Of a DNA stretch of 64,000 nucleotides, positions 51,612 through 59,561 are shown piece by piece. Source of the DNA: Lacihabitans sp. CS3-21 (lineage in GTDB: Bacteria > Bacteroidota > Bacteroidia > Cytophagales > Spirosomataceae); NCBI RefSeq assembly GCF_024343675.1, contig NZ_RJUD01000112.1, positions 1 to 64,000 on the forward strand. Reading direction: 5' to 3'. The position numbers were made by a program, and so were the translations under genes. The notes beneath the pieces are model-generated. The model was given only the letters and a program-made list of their open reading frames with translations, was not told where the DNA came from and made no database searches. Position 1 is the stretch's first letter. Each line of letters starts with the position of its first letter.

Positions 51612-51755
51612 ATGAAAAATATATTCTTCAGTCTCTTTTTTATCCTAATAGGTTTTAATTTATCCAATTCTCAAGTTCTTGGTAAATCTACTCAGAACGA
51701 TTTTTTTAATAATTATAAAGGAAAGGAGGGGAAATGTTTTGCACATGGTCAATAA
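51612..51755 (+). CDS. Small secreted peptide ORF (47 aa)
   Basis: This 47-codon ORF starts with a lysine and a strong hydrophobic core (MKNIFFSLFFILIGFNL), then SNSQ as a plausible signal cleavage region. It leaves a mature peptide of about 25 residues with one Cys (GKCFAHGQ). A strong terminator hairpin begins 2 bp after the stop. The signal-like start and exact placement before the terminator argue for a real gene, but I know no relative. Confidence 0.45.
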   Translation: MKNIFFSLFFILIGFNLSNSQVLGKSTQNDFFNNYKGKEGKCFAHGQ

Positions 51756-51756
51756 A

Positions 51757-51784
51757 AAAGGAGTTACATTTCTGTAACTCCTTT
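51757..51784 (+). terminator. Strong hairpin terminator after the 47-aa ORF
   Basis: A perfect 12-bp stem (aaaggagttaca pairing with tgtaactccttt, 4-nt loop) is flanked by A-rich and T-rich runs, suiting termination on either strand. Confidence 0.85.
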
Positions 51785-51799
51785 ATTTTTAAGTGGACT

Positions 51800-51842
51800 C
51801 ACCTGGGATCGAACTGAAACGTTGTACCGAAGGCACCTACTG
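51800..51842 (-). repeat. Split copy of the tRNA 3' half
   Basis: Words cacctgggatcgaac (51800-51814) and aggcacctactg (51831-51842) match the 3' half of the tRNA gene at 52203-52276 in the same order and orientation. They are separated by 16 extra bases absent from the tRNA. The copy lies just beyond the GIY-YIG pseudogene, so tRNA and fragment bracket it. Confidence 0.75.
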
Positions 51843-51872
51843 TCCCGATAGCTATATGGAGAGTCATTTACT

Positions 51873-52163
51873 CTATTTTGTTTCTTCAAAAATTTTGACA
51901 ATCAATTCAGGGTATTTTTTCAAATTGAATATATACTTTGAACTTTTCATTGACTTTATTTTTCTTTCTAATCAGATAGCATGCGGGTAAGATTGAGTCG
52001 GGAATTTTAAAAATAATTCCCAATCTTCAGCTGCGGATGTAAAATGTTTTTCAGAGTAAAAGTGGGTATTATGCTTGTCAATTCTTAAAAGCAGAGACTC
52101 CTGACAAGCTCCAATATAAAACCGATTTAATGTTTTGGAGAAAGGTATGTGTGTGCAAATATT
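51873..52163 (-). pseudogene. GIY-YIG nuclease family gene with in-frame stop
   Basis: The frame reads MNICTHIPFSKTLNRFYIG, then the conserved RIDKHN and DWELFLKF. It meets TGA at 51972-51974 and then continues in the same frame with LERKIKSMKSSKYIFNLKKY to a second stop at 51873. This is the full length and C-terminal motif of the short bacterial GIY-YIG family, so one in-frame stop appears to be the main lesion. The first motif is also weak (THI in place of VYI/GIY). It is directly downstream of the tRNA gene on the same strand. Confidence 0.78.
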
Positions 52164-52173
52164 CATAAATAAA

Positions 52174-52201
52174 AAAAGATTGCCAATGATGACAATCTTT
52201 T
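52174..52201 (-). terminator. Terminator of the tRNA gene
   Basis: Stem aaaagattg/caatctttt with a short loop begins 2 bp after the tRNA 3' end. On the minus strand it is followed by TTTATTTATG. Confidence 0.8.
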
Positions 52202-52202
52202 G

Positions 52203-52276
52203 TGGGCCCACCTGGGATCGAACCAGGCACCTACTGATTATGAGTCAGTTGCTCTAACCGAATGAGCTATAGGCCC
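52203..52276 (-). tRNA. tRNA-Met (CAT anticodon)
   Basis: The 74-nt gene folds as a cloverleaf: acceptor GGGCCTA/TGGGCCC with discriminator A, D-arm AGCTCATTCGGTTAGAGCA, anticodon stem ACTGA/TCAGT with loop CTCATAA, and T-arm CCTGG/CCAGG with loop TTCGATC. CCA is not encoded. CAT could be elongator Met or lysidine-modified Ile2. I prefer elongator Met because this body resembles Bacteroidota Met tRNAs I remember. It lacks the initiator acceptor mismatch. Confidence 0.85.
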
Positions 52277-52473
52277 TTTGTTTTCTTTGAAATAGATTAA
52301 CCGTTTCTCTGAAAAGCAGTGCAAAGGTACGGGTTTTGTAGTAAAAGGCAAATGTTTTATTGAAAAAATGAGATTAAAATAAACTCCTATTTTGTATCTA
52401 GCTTAATATTAAATGTTTATTCAGAAAAAAATCTCCTTAACTTTTTATTAACCTCATAAATTTTTCAATTGTC

Positions 52474-52481
52474 TATATTTG
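52474..52481 (+). promoter_or_regulatory. -7 box TATATTTG upstream of small protein 1
   Basis: This is a perfect Bacteroidota -7 motif (TAnnTTTG), 33 bp before the ATG at 52515. No clear -33 TTG is seen. A similar box occurs before the paralogue at 53567. Confidence 0.5.
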
Positions 52482-52514
52482 CAATGTGAATTTTCATTTG
52501 CACGATCCTTGATA

Positions 52515-52904
52515 ATGATTAAAAGTATTTTTACCATTTTTCTAGTAACCATACTGTTTTTTGAGAGTTTGCTCCCCAAAAATAGTTTGTTAGATCAGTC
52601 TGCAAAAATGGGAGAACTTTATTCACATTTCCAGATTCATAAGAAAACTGGTAGTTCGTTGAAGGATTTTTTATGGATGCATTATGCTTCAAATTCCAAG
52701 CATAAATCACAACCTGAGCATCAAAAACTTCCCACCATACAGAGTCAAATTTCAAATTATTACAACCTGCCAACTTCAGAATATACCTGTAATTTTGAAT
52801 CAACCTCTTCGATTTCAGGTCAAGAGGCCCAAAATTTCAAGTACAAAAATCTATACAGATTTGACTATTTGAATGCTTTATTGAATCCTCCAAAGTCTGC
52901 TTAA
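52515..52904 (+). CDS. Small membrane-anchored protein, paralogue 1
   Basis: This 129-residue protein starts at MIKSIFTIFL with a hydrophobic anchor or signal (residues 1-18). Then come FFESLLP, GELYSHFQIHKK, FLWMHYASNSKHK, EHQKLP and SQIS, ending YLNALLNPPKSA. The same motifs recur in the gene at 53567-53959. The family is not one I can name. The several conserved His suggest metal contact, and the position just upstream of a heavy-metal efflux operon supports that (inference). An upstream in-frame ATG at 52479 would overlap the promoter box. Confidence 0.65.
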   Translation: MIKSIFTIFLVTILFFESLLPKNSLLDQSAKMGELYSHFQIHKKTGSSLKDFLWMHYASNSKHKSQPEHQKLPTIQSQISNYYNLPTSEYTCNFESTSSISGQEAQNFKYKNLYRFDYLNALLNPPKSA

Positions 52905-52995
52905 GTTCTAAATTTCTTAATATTTATCATTCCATTCTTTTGTTTTTCAAGAGAGAGAATAATCAATTTATTTAAAACTTAAAATTTCAATTATC

Positions 52996-53505
52996 ATGAA
53001 TCAGGCTCATTATCATTTAGTATTGAATCATTTACCTATAATATTCCCCTTGGTAGGTGTTATTTTATTACTCGTAAGCATATTTTTCAAGTCAGAAGCA
53101 GTAAAAAGGTCGGCATATTTAATTTTTATTATTGGAGCTCTCAGTGCAATTCCAACTTTTTCAACAGGCGAAGGAGCAGAGGAAACAGTAGAAAATATCG
53201 CAGGAGTTAGTGAACGTCTCATTCACACGCATGAAGAAATGGCGGAGATTTTTGCCACTTTGGCCTATATTTTAGGCGGTTTATCGCTTCTGGGTATCTT
53301 TTTTAGCCTAAAAGCGGTGAAGTTTTCCAATATTTTTAGCTATTTGGTTTTACTTTTTTCATTGGTGGTAATGTTTTATGCAAAACAAGTTGGAACCACA
53401 GGAGGAGAAATCAGACATACAGAAATAAGGTCGGGATCTGCAGCTTTGATACAAGATGGAAAAAACATCGAAGGAAAAGATTCTGAGGAAAAAGATGAGG
53501 ATTGA
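52996..53505 (+). CDS. DUF2231 family membrane protein
   Basis: The 169-residue protein has four predicted membrane helices. The N-terminal NQAHYHLVLNHLPIIFPLVG carries the conserved His of DUF2231, and IHTHEEMAEIFATLAYILGG follows the second helix. The acidic C-terminal tail (EGKDSEEKDED) is cytoplasmic or periplasmic by topology that I cannot fix. DUF2231 has no established function and is often encoded beside metal or redox genes. Here it sits between the two paralogous small proteins. Confidence 0.82.
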   Translation: MNQAHYHLVLNHLPIIFPLVGVILLLVSIFFKSEAVKRSAYLIFIIGALSAIPTFSTGEGAEETVENIAGVSERLIHTHEEMAEIFATLAYILGGLSLLGIFFSLKAVKFSNIFSYLVLLFSLVVMFYAKQVGTTGGEIRHTEIRSGSAALIQDGKNIEGKDSEEKDED

Positions 53506-53553
53506 TTCATAGACTCTCGGTTTATTATTCTATTGGATTTTGAGAAAAAAGAG

Positions 53554-53561
53554 TAATTTTG
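53554..53561 (+). promoter_or_regulatory. -7 box TAATTTTG upstream of small protein 2
   Basis: This perfect TAnnTTTG motif ends only 5 bp before the ATG at 53567. A TTGG word about 17 bp upstream (53533-53536) may be the -33 element. Such proximity would make the mRNA nearly leaderless. Confidence 0.45.
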
Positions 53562-53566
53562 TATCG

Positions 53567-53959
53567 ATGTTAAAGAAAGCTTCCATATTTGTTGTTGCGG
53601 CAGTGATTTTCTTCGAAAGTCTCTTACCTAACGGTTTGGGTATTTCGCAGGTTTCTCGCATTGGCGAACTTTATCACCATTATCTGGAGCACAAACAAAA
53701 AGGGGTTAGCCTTAATACCTTTTTATGGATGCATTATTCGTCAGATTCGGGTCATAAAACCAACAAGGAGCACAAAAATCTTCCTTCTTTCGAGTCGCAG
53801 ATATCTTTTTTAGCATTCGTTTCTCCAGTTCAGCCAATTTTAGAGTCTGGTTATAAAGAAAGTATGGTATTCTACGAAGTTTTCAACTCTCTAGAGTATT
53901 CAAATCTTTACCAATTCCAATACTTAAAGTCTCTTCTAAACCCGCCCCAGTTGGGTTAA
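53567..53959 (+). CDS. Small membrane-anchored protein, paralogue 2
   Basis: This 130-residue protein (start MLKKASIFVV) shows the same layout as the gene at 52515: hydrophobic N-terminus, FFESLLP, GELYHHYLEHKQ, FLWMHYSSDSGHK, EHKNLP, SQIS, and a C-terminal YLKSLLNPPQLG. Conserved His, Trp and Tyr residues lie in the first half. It precedes the efflux transporter gene by about 160 bp. The upstream in-frame ATG at 53540 would put the promoter box inside the gene, so I use 53567. Confidence 0.65.
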   Translation: MLKKASIFVVAAVIFFESLLPNGLGISQVSRIGELYHHYLEHKQKGVSLNTFLWMHYSSDSGHKTNKEHKNLPSFESQISFLAFVSPVQPILESGYKESMVFYEVFNSLEYSNLYQFQYLKSLLNPPQLG

Positions 53960-54001
53960 TTACTTATAGTTATCAGGAAATTCCTTCCGAAGCTTGTACT
54001 G

Positions 54002-54019
54002 TCATGAAAATTTTCATGA
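54002..54019. promoter_or_regulatory. Perfect 18-bp palindrome upstream of the efflux operon
   Basis: The sequence tcatgaaaattttcatga is a perfect palindrome 100 bp before the transporter ATG. A second symmetric word, caatttt-a-aaaattg, is at 54081-54095. These are candidate operators for a metal-responsive regulator. Chance is possible in AT-rich DNA. Confidence 0.35.
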
Positions 54020-54118
54020 AAGCTGATTCATGGCATTCGTCCTGATGATATTCTATTTCAAATTATTATTATTACCTCGTCAATTTTAAAAATTGGCCAA
54101 TTAAAAGCATAATACATC

Positions 54119-57100
54119 ATGTTTGATAAACTCGTCAAATATAGTATCCATAACAAACTTGTGGTGGGTATTGCGGTGTCGCTCAGTATGTTGGCAGGCT
54201 TGTTTTCACTAAAAAGCCTACCCATCGATGCTGTGCCAGACATCACCAACAACCAAGTGGTTGTGCTTACTTTAGCTCCAACATTGGCAGCTCAAGAAGT
54301 TGAACAATACATTACTGCACCGTTGGAGATGCAGTTTGTAAATATTCAAAATTTAGATGACATAAGATCTGTTTCAAGGCAGGGTTTGTCAGTGATAACT
54401 CTCGTATTTTCTGACGAAGTTAACATTCATTTAGCCAGACAGTTGACATCAGATCAAATCAAAATGGCGGCTGATAAAATCCCAAAACAATTTGGGACAC
54501 CCGAGCTCGCCCCCATCACAACAGGTTTGGGTGAAATTTACCAGTACACTTTAGAAGTAAGTCCAGGTTTCGAAAAAAAGTTTGACCTTACCACACAAAG
54601 AACTATTCAGGATTGGATTGTAAAAAAACAATTGGCCGGGATTGATGGAGTTACTGAGATAAGCAGTTTCGGTGGATTTGTGAAGCAGTATGAAATTTCG
54701 ATTATCCCCGAAAAATTGCTTCAAATGGGGGTTAGTCTCAAAGAAGTTTATGATGCTGTAAGTGCAAATAACACCAATACAGGAGGAAGTTACATCGAAA
54801 AATTTGACCAAACTTACTTTATTCGAGGAGAAGGAACCTCAAGTTCACTCGAAGATTTGGGTAAAATTGTAATTAAAACTACTAACGGAGTACCTATTCT
54901 TGTTAATAATGTCGCTAAAATGCAGTTTGGCCATGCCAAGCGTTTTGGAGCTATGACCAAAAATGGCAAAGGAGAGGCAGTAGGTGGAATTGTATTGATG
55001 CTGAAAGGTGCTGATTCAGAAAAAACAATAAAGGAAGTTAAAGTAAGGATAGAAAAGATTAACAAAAGCTTGCCTCCCGGTTTAAAAGCAGTTCCTTTTA
55101 TTGATAGAACCAAACTCATTGATAAATCAATAAAAACAGTAAGGAATAACCTTATTGAGGGTGGTTTGATTGTGGTTTTTGTATTGGTTTTGTTGATGGG
55201 AAGTATTAAAGCAGGTTTAATTGTGGCCTCAGTGATTCCTATCACAATGATCATAACTTTCGGATTAATGCAAGTTTTTGGTATTTCTGCCAATTTAATG
55301 AGTTTAGGAGCCATAGACTTTGGTCTCCTGGTCGATTGCTCAGTAATTGTGGTGGAAAGTGTGCTATATAATATTCACTCAAACAAAAAATATCATGTAG
55401 ATAAAATTGAGCACTCTGTTTTCAACGATTTGGTTTACAAATCTTCAACAAAAGTATTGTCAGCAGCACTTTTTGGGGGTATTATCATTTTGATTGTTTA
55501 CCTTCCAATTCTTTCATTGGGTGGAATTGAGGGTAAAATGTTCAATCCAATGGCTATGACAGTTAGTTTGGCCTTGGTAGTAGCTATTTTGTTGTCTTTG
55601 ACCTATGTGCCGGCGGTTACATCGGTACTTTTGAGCAGAGAGGGAAACAAGGAATTTAAACTTTCCCAGAAGATTATTGATAAAATGTTTAATTCGTATT
55701 CACCTGTATTTCAGTATGCATTAAAACACCACACCAAAGTCTTGACAGTGGCCATTGTTATGTTTCTGATAAGTTTGGTGATATTCATGAGAATGGGCGG
55801 TGAGTTTATTCCTACCCTCGACGAGGGCGATTTGGCGGTTGATTTTCAAACCCCTCAGGGCTCTTCTCTCAACACCACCATTGAAGCTACCACGAAAGCA
55901 CAACAAGCTCTGATGGCGGAATTTCCTGAAATTCAGCAGATTGTGGGTAGGATAGGAGCCTCAGAAGTTCCTACTGACCCTATGCCACCAGAGGCTTCTG
56001 ACCTTATGATAAACATGAAAGACCACTCAGAATGGACCAGTGCGAATTCTACCCAAGAAATGGTTGAGAAAATGGCAGCAGTTTTGGAGGAAAAAGTACC
56101 AGGTAATTCAGCAGAATTTACCCAACCGATAGAGATGCGTTTCAATGAAATGATTGCCGGATCGAAGTCTGAATTTGCCATAAAAATATTTGGTAATGAT
56201 TTGGAAGTGTTAAACAAAAAAGCCAAATCTGTCGAAAAAATCCTTCAGAAAATAGCAGGTACAAGAACGGTGAAAGTTGAAAGAATAAGTGGCAGGCCCC
56301 AAATAAACGTAAAATACAACAAACAGAAATTGGCGGAATTTGGACTAAACATAGACGAGCTAAACTTTATTTTAAAGACTTCTTTTGCCGGAGAAACCGC
56401 AGGCGTTCTTTTTGAAAATGAAAAAAGGTTTGATGTGGTGGTAAGATTTGAAAAGCAAGCAGCGGATGATTTAGAACATATCAAAAACCTCCAAATCAAG
56501 ACAGAAACGGGCTCATTGATAAAGTTTGAAAATGTGGCTGAGATAGGCTATCAGAATGCCCCTTCCCAGATTTCCAGAGAAAAATCAAATAGAAGAATCA
56601 TTATAGGCGTAGACATAGCCGACCGCGATGTGGAAAGTTATGCGGAGGAGGTTGCTCAAAAACTCGAATCAAAAGTAAGTCTCCCTTCTGGATATTATTT
56701 TGAATATGGTGGCTCTTTTGAAAATCTAAAAAGGGCAAAAGAACGATTGATTTTGGCAGTTCCTGCAGCTATGGTACTCATTTTCTTTTTGCTGTATTTT
56801 TCTTTGGGCTCCTTCCTGCAAGCCGGCTTGGTATTTAGTGCTATTCCGTTTTCAGCTATTGGGGGTGTGTTTGCTTTGTTAATTAGAGGTATGCCATTTA
56901 GTATTTCAGCCGGAGTTGGATTTATAGCTTTGTTTGGTGTGGCGGTGTTAAATGGATTGGTGCTTATTAGTTATTTTAATCAATCTGATGAAAAAGACCT
57001 GATGAAACGAATCATCGAAGGTGTTTCTGTTAGGTTTAGGCCGGTAATTGTTACAGCTTTTGTGGCTTCTTTGGGATTTTTGCCTATGGCCATTTCTACT

Positions 57101-57232
57101 TCAGCAGGAGCAGAAGTACAAAAACCTTTGGCCACAGTAGTTATAGGTGGATTGATTACTTCAACCATTCTCACCTTGGTGGTTTTGCCTATTATTTATA
57201 TGATTTTCATGAAAAAAGTAGAAAACAAATGA
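54119..57232 (+). CDS. CzcA/CusA-family heavy-metal efflux RND transporter
   Basis: This 1037-residue RND pump has the usual twelve membrane helices and two large periplasmic loops. The fourth helix carries AIDFGLLVDCSVIVVE, the DFG-x3-D-x6-E pattern of divalent-cation (Zn/Co/Ni/Cd) HME-RND proteins rather than the CusA type. It exports metal from periplasm or cytoplasm with the adaptor and outer-membrane channel encoded next. Its stop overlaps the TolC-family start by 4 bp (ATGA). Confidence 0.92.
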   Translation: MFDKLVKYSIHNKLVVGIAVSLSMLAGLFSLKSLPIDAVPDITNNQVVVLTLAPTLAAQEVEQYITAPLEMQFVNIQNLDDIRSVSRQGLSVITLVFSDEVNIHLARQLTSDQIKMAADKIPKQFGTPELAPITTGLGEIYQYTLEVSPGFEKKFDLTTQRTIQDWIVKKQLAGIDGVTEISSFGGFVKQYEISIIPEKLLQMGVSLKEVYDAVSANNTNTGGSYIEKFDQTYFIRGEGTSSSLEDLGKIVIKTTNGVPILVNNVAKMQFGHAKRFGAMTKNGKGEAVGGIVLMLKGADSEKTIKEVKVRIEKINKSLPPGLKAVPFIDRTKLIDKSIKTVRNNLIEGGLIVVFVLVLLMGSIKAGLIVASVIPITMIITFGLMQVFGISANLMSLGAIDFGLLVDCSVIVVESVLYNIHSNKKYHVDKIEHSVFNDLVYKSSTKVLSAALFGGIIILIVYLPILSLGGIEGKMFNPMAMTVSLALVVAILLSLTYVPAVTSVLLSREGNKEFKLSQKIIDKMFNSYSPVFQYALKHHTKVLTVAIVMFLISLVIFMRMGGEFIPTLDEGDLAVDFQTPQGSSLNTTIEATTKAQQALMAEFPEIQQIVGRIGASEVPTDPMPPEASDLMINMKDHSEWTSANSTQEMVEKMAAVLEEKVPGNSAEFTQPIEMRFNEMIAGSKSEFAIKIFGNDLEVLNKKAKSVEKILQKIAGTRTVKVERISGRPQINVKYNKQKLAEFGLNIDELNFILKTSFAGETAGVLFENEKRFDVVVRFEKQAADDLEHIKNLQIKTETGSLIKFENVAEIGYQNAPSQISREKSNRRIIIGVDIADRDVESYAEEVAQKLESKVSLPSGYYFEYGGSFENLKRAKERLILAVPAAMVLIFFLLYFSLGSFLQAGLVFSAIPFSAIGGVFALLIRGMPFSISAGVGFIALFGVAVLNGLVLISYFNQSDEKDLMKRIIEGVSVRFRPVIVTAFVASLGFLPMAISTSAGAEVQKPLATVVIGGLITSTILTLVVLPIIYMIFMKKVENK

Positions 57233-58401
57233 TAAAACAAACAATAATCTTTTGTCTGCTGAGCATTAATTGGGCCATTGCACAAAAACTTGACTTGGCA
57301 CAGTTGACCAAACTTGGTATAGACCAAAATAGAGATTTGGCATTGGCTCTAAATCGCGTTGAACTACAGAAAGCTTTAATAAATACAGCTTTTGAAATGC
57401 CAAAGACAAAAATGGATTTGCAAGTAGGAAATATTCAAACTCCCTTTGTAACTGACTACACTTTTGGAATTGTTCAGAATACCGAACTCCCAAAGGTTTA
57501 TAAACTGAGAAAAACATATAATGAGACACTTGTAAAACTTGGTGAGTCTCATTTTGAAATTCTAAAAAATGAATATGGATTCAGTGTCGCCAATATTTAT
57601 TATGAACTACTTTTTCTTCAGCACACAACAGAGGCTTTGCTGATTGAAAATAATAAGATCAAAGAAATTGAAAAAGTGTACAAAAGAAGGCAAGAAGAAG
57701 GCGAAACGGATGGATCTGAGGCAGCAAATATGCATTTGAGAATATTAGAAAATGAGATGAAAATTAGTAGGATTACCTACCAAAAGAATGATCTTGAAGG
57801 TAGGCTTAAGTTGCTTTTAAATAGTCAAATTGTGCCTGAATTGAGTTTTCTTCCAGCCCAACCTTTATTGAAAAATGATGTTTTGAAAAATGCTAGACTG
57901 ACGTATCAGAACTACTTAATCGAAAGTTCGCAAATTGCAACTGGAAATGAACAAAATAGATTATTGCCAAGCATCAATTTGGGTGTGATGAATCAAAGTA
58001 TGTTGGGCAGTTGGAGGCAATTCATAGGGGTGGTGGGAGTTGAAATTCCGCTTTTTTCAAAGGCTCAAAAAGCTAAAGTTGCAGCATCGAAAATTTCAAC
58101 TAGAATTCAGGAATCAGAGTTTGAAAAAGTTAAATTTCAGCTAGAAAGTGAGATTATCTCTCTTCAAAAGAACCTGCAATCTACCGATGCCTCCATAGCC
58201 TTGATTAAGGATAGTTTACTGCCTGAATCTGAAAGGATTATGCAAACGGTCATGAAAAAATATTTGGCTGGCCAAATAGATTATATTGATTGGTATTTGG
58301 TTTATAATCAAAATTTAAATTACAAAATGGAGCTTTTAAGTTTGGAAAAAACAAGAAATATTGCCATATCTAACATTAAATATCTTATAGGAAATGAATA
58401 A
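57229..58401 (+). CDS. TolC-family outer-membrane efflux protein
   Basis: The 390-residue protein has a signal peptide (residues 1-18, ending WAIAQ) and the long alternating helices of TolC proteins (YELLFLQHTTEALLIENNKI, AANMHLRILENEMKI). It is shorter than the usual 420-480 residues and appears to have one well-formed repeat. It provides the outer-membrane exit for the RND pump. It overlaps the adaptor gene by 8 bp. Confidence 0.85.
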   Translation: MIKQTIIFCLLSINWAIAQKLDLAQLTKLGIDQNRDLALALNRVELQKALINTAFEMPKTKMDLQVGNIQTPFVTDYTFGIVQNTELPKVYKLRKTYNETLVKLGESHFEILKNEYGFSVANIYYELLFLQHTTEALLIENNKIKEIEKVYKRRQEEGETDGSEAANMHLRILENEMKISRITYQKNDLEGRLKLLLNSQIVPELSFLPAQPLLKNDVLKNARLTYQNYLIESSQIATGNEQNRLLPSINLGVMNQSMLGSWRQFIGVVGVEIPLFSKAQKAKVAASKISTRIQESEFEKVKFQLESEIISLQKNLQSTDASIALIKDSLLPESERIMQTVMKKYLAGQIDYIDWYLVYNQNLNYKMELLSLEKTRNIAISNIKYLIGNE

Positions 58402-59530
58402 AATAATAATAATTAATGCGGTTTGCATGTCTCTTTTGATATCATGCAAAAGTGAAATCAAAACAGAGGAAGTAGCTCAAAAACCAATTGACAATGCCAT
58501 TGTTTTTACTACTACACAATACAAAAACCTGAAAATAGAAATTGGTGGTGCGGAAGAAAAAATCATGGATATCAACATAGAGGCCAATGGTTTGGTCGAT
58601 GTTCCTCCTGATCAAATGTTTGCGATAAACTACCCTTTGTCAGGGGTGATTTCGAATATCAACCACAACCTTTTGCCAGGTAAATATTTAAAGAAAGGGG
58701 AAGCCTTGGGGCAAATTCAGAGTATGGAACTTCTCCAAATCCAAGAAGATTATTTGAACGAAACTACAAAAGGAGAATTGATGGTTCAGGACTTTGAGCG
58801 TCAAAAGTCCTTGATTGCAGATGATGCAACATCAAAACGTAAATTTCAAGAAACGGATAATGCCTTGAAAATTAACAGAATAAAAATAAAAAGTCTCTCT
58901 GAAAAGTTGAAATTGTTAGGAATTAATCCTGGTTCATTGACAAGTGCGAATATTTCTGCAAAGCATACTTTGCACGCAGCTCAAAATGGCTATGTGAAAA
59001 GTGTCAACGTAACCAATGGCAGTAGCTTTACCAGTAATGAAAAGCTTTTTGAGCTTATTAGTACTCAACATATGCACATTGAACTTAAGGTTTTTGGTGA
59101 TGATATGCAGTTGGTCAAAGAAGGTCAAGAGGTTGATTTTACCAATACGGAAGGAAAAAGTACGGTTGGAAAAGTTTATTTAATTGATAAAACGGTAGAT
59201 ACTGAACAAAAATCCTTGAACCTTCATGTGCACATAGAAAATGAAGCTTTTGAACAATCTTTAAGACCGGGACAATATATTTCTGGAAGAATAAATGTAA
59301 AGAACTCTAAAGTATTGGCTCTTCCTGAGTCTGCTATTTTGGCAAATTCTGATGGATCATTTATTTTTAGAATGAAAGAAGAGAAATCACAAGTAAAGTT
59401 TGAAAAAATTGAAGTAAAAACTGGAAGAATTGCACATGGCTTTATTGAAATTATAGAACCAAGCGATTTGTCAGGAAAAATCGTTACCAGAGGCGTCAAT
59501 TTTGTAGAAAATGGTGCAAGCGAAGAATAG
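58394..59530 (+). CDS. RND efflux periplasmic adaptor (membrane-fusion lipoprotein)
   Basis: The 378-residue protein has a lipobox (LLISC, C18). A barrel-sandwich/lipoyl domain follows (GVISNINHNLLPGKYLKKGE), then a helical hairpin (about 120-180) and a beta-barrel domain (HTLHAAQNGYVKSVNVTNG, LRPGQYISGRINVKN). It links pump and channel in metal export. It is the last gene of the unit. The next gene is convergent, with 31 bp between stops and no clear terminator hairpin. Confidence 0.9.
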   Translation: MNKIIIINAVCMSLLISCKSEIKTEEVAQKPIDNAIVFTTTQYKNLKIEIGGAEEKIMDINIEANGLVDVPPDQMFAINYPLSGVISNINHNLLPGKYLKKGEALGQIQSMELLQIQEDYLNETTKGELMVQDFERQKSLIADDATSKRKFQETDNALKINRIKIKSLSEKLKLLGINPGSLTSANISAKHTLHAAQNGYVKSVNVTNGSSFTSNEKLFELISTQHMHIELKVFGDDMQLVKEGQEVDFTNTEGKSTVGKVYLIDKTVDTEQKSLNLHVHIENEAFEQSLRPGQYISGRINVKNSKVLALPESAILANSDGSFIFRMKEEKSQVKFEKIEVKTGRIAHGFIEIIEPSDLSGKIVTRGVNFVENGASEE

Positions 59531-59561
59531 AATTGTGATTTTATTTTAGCTTTTTTTGAAG

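Noticed and set aside
51972-52211. Full-length 79-residue protein running from the tRNA 3' end.
   Set aside because: The first sixteen codons lie in the tRNA 3' end and its terminator. The GIY-YIG homology starts later and continues past the TGA, so it is annotated as a pseudogene.
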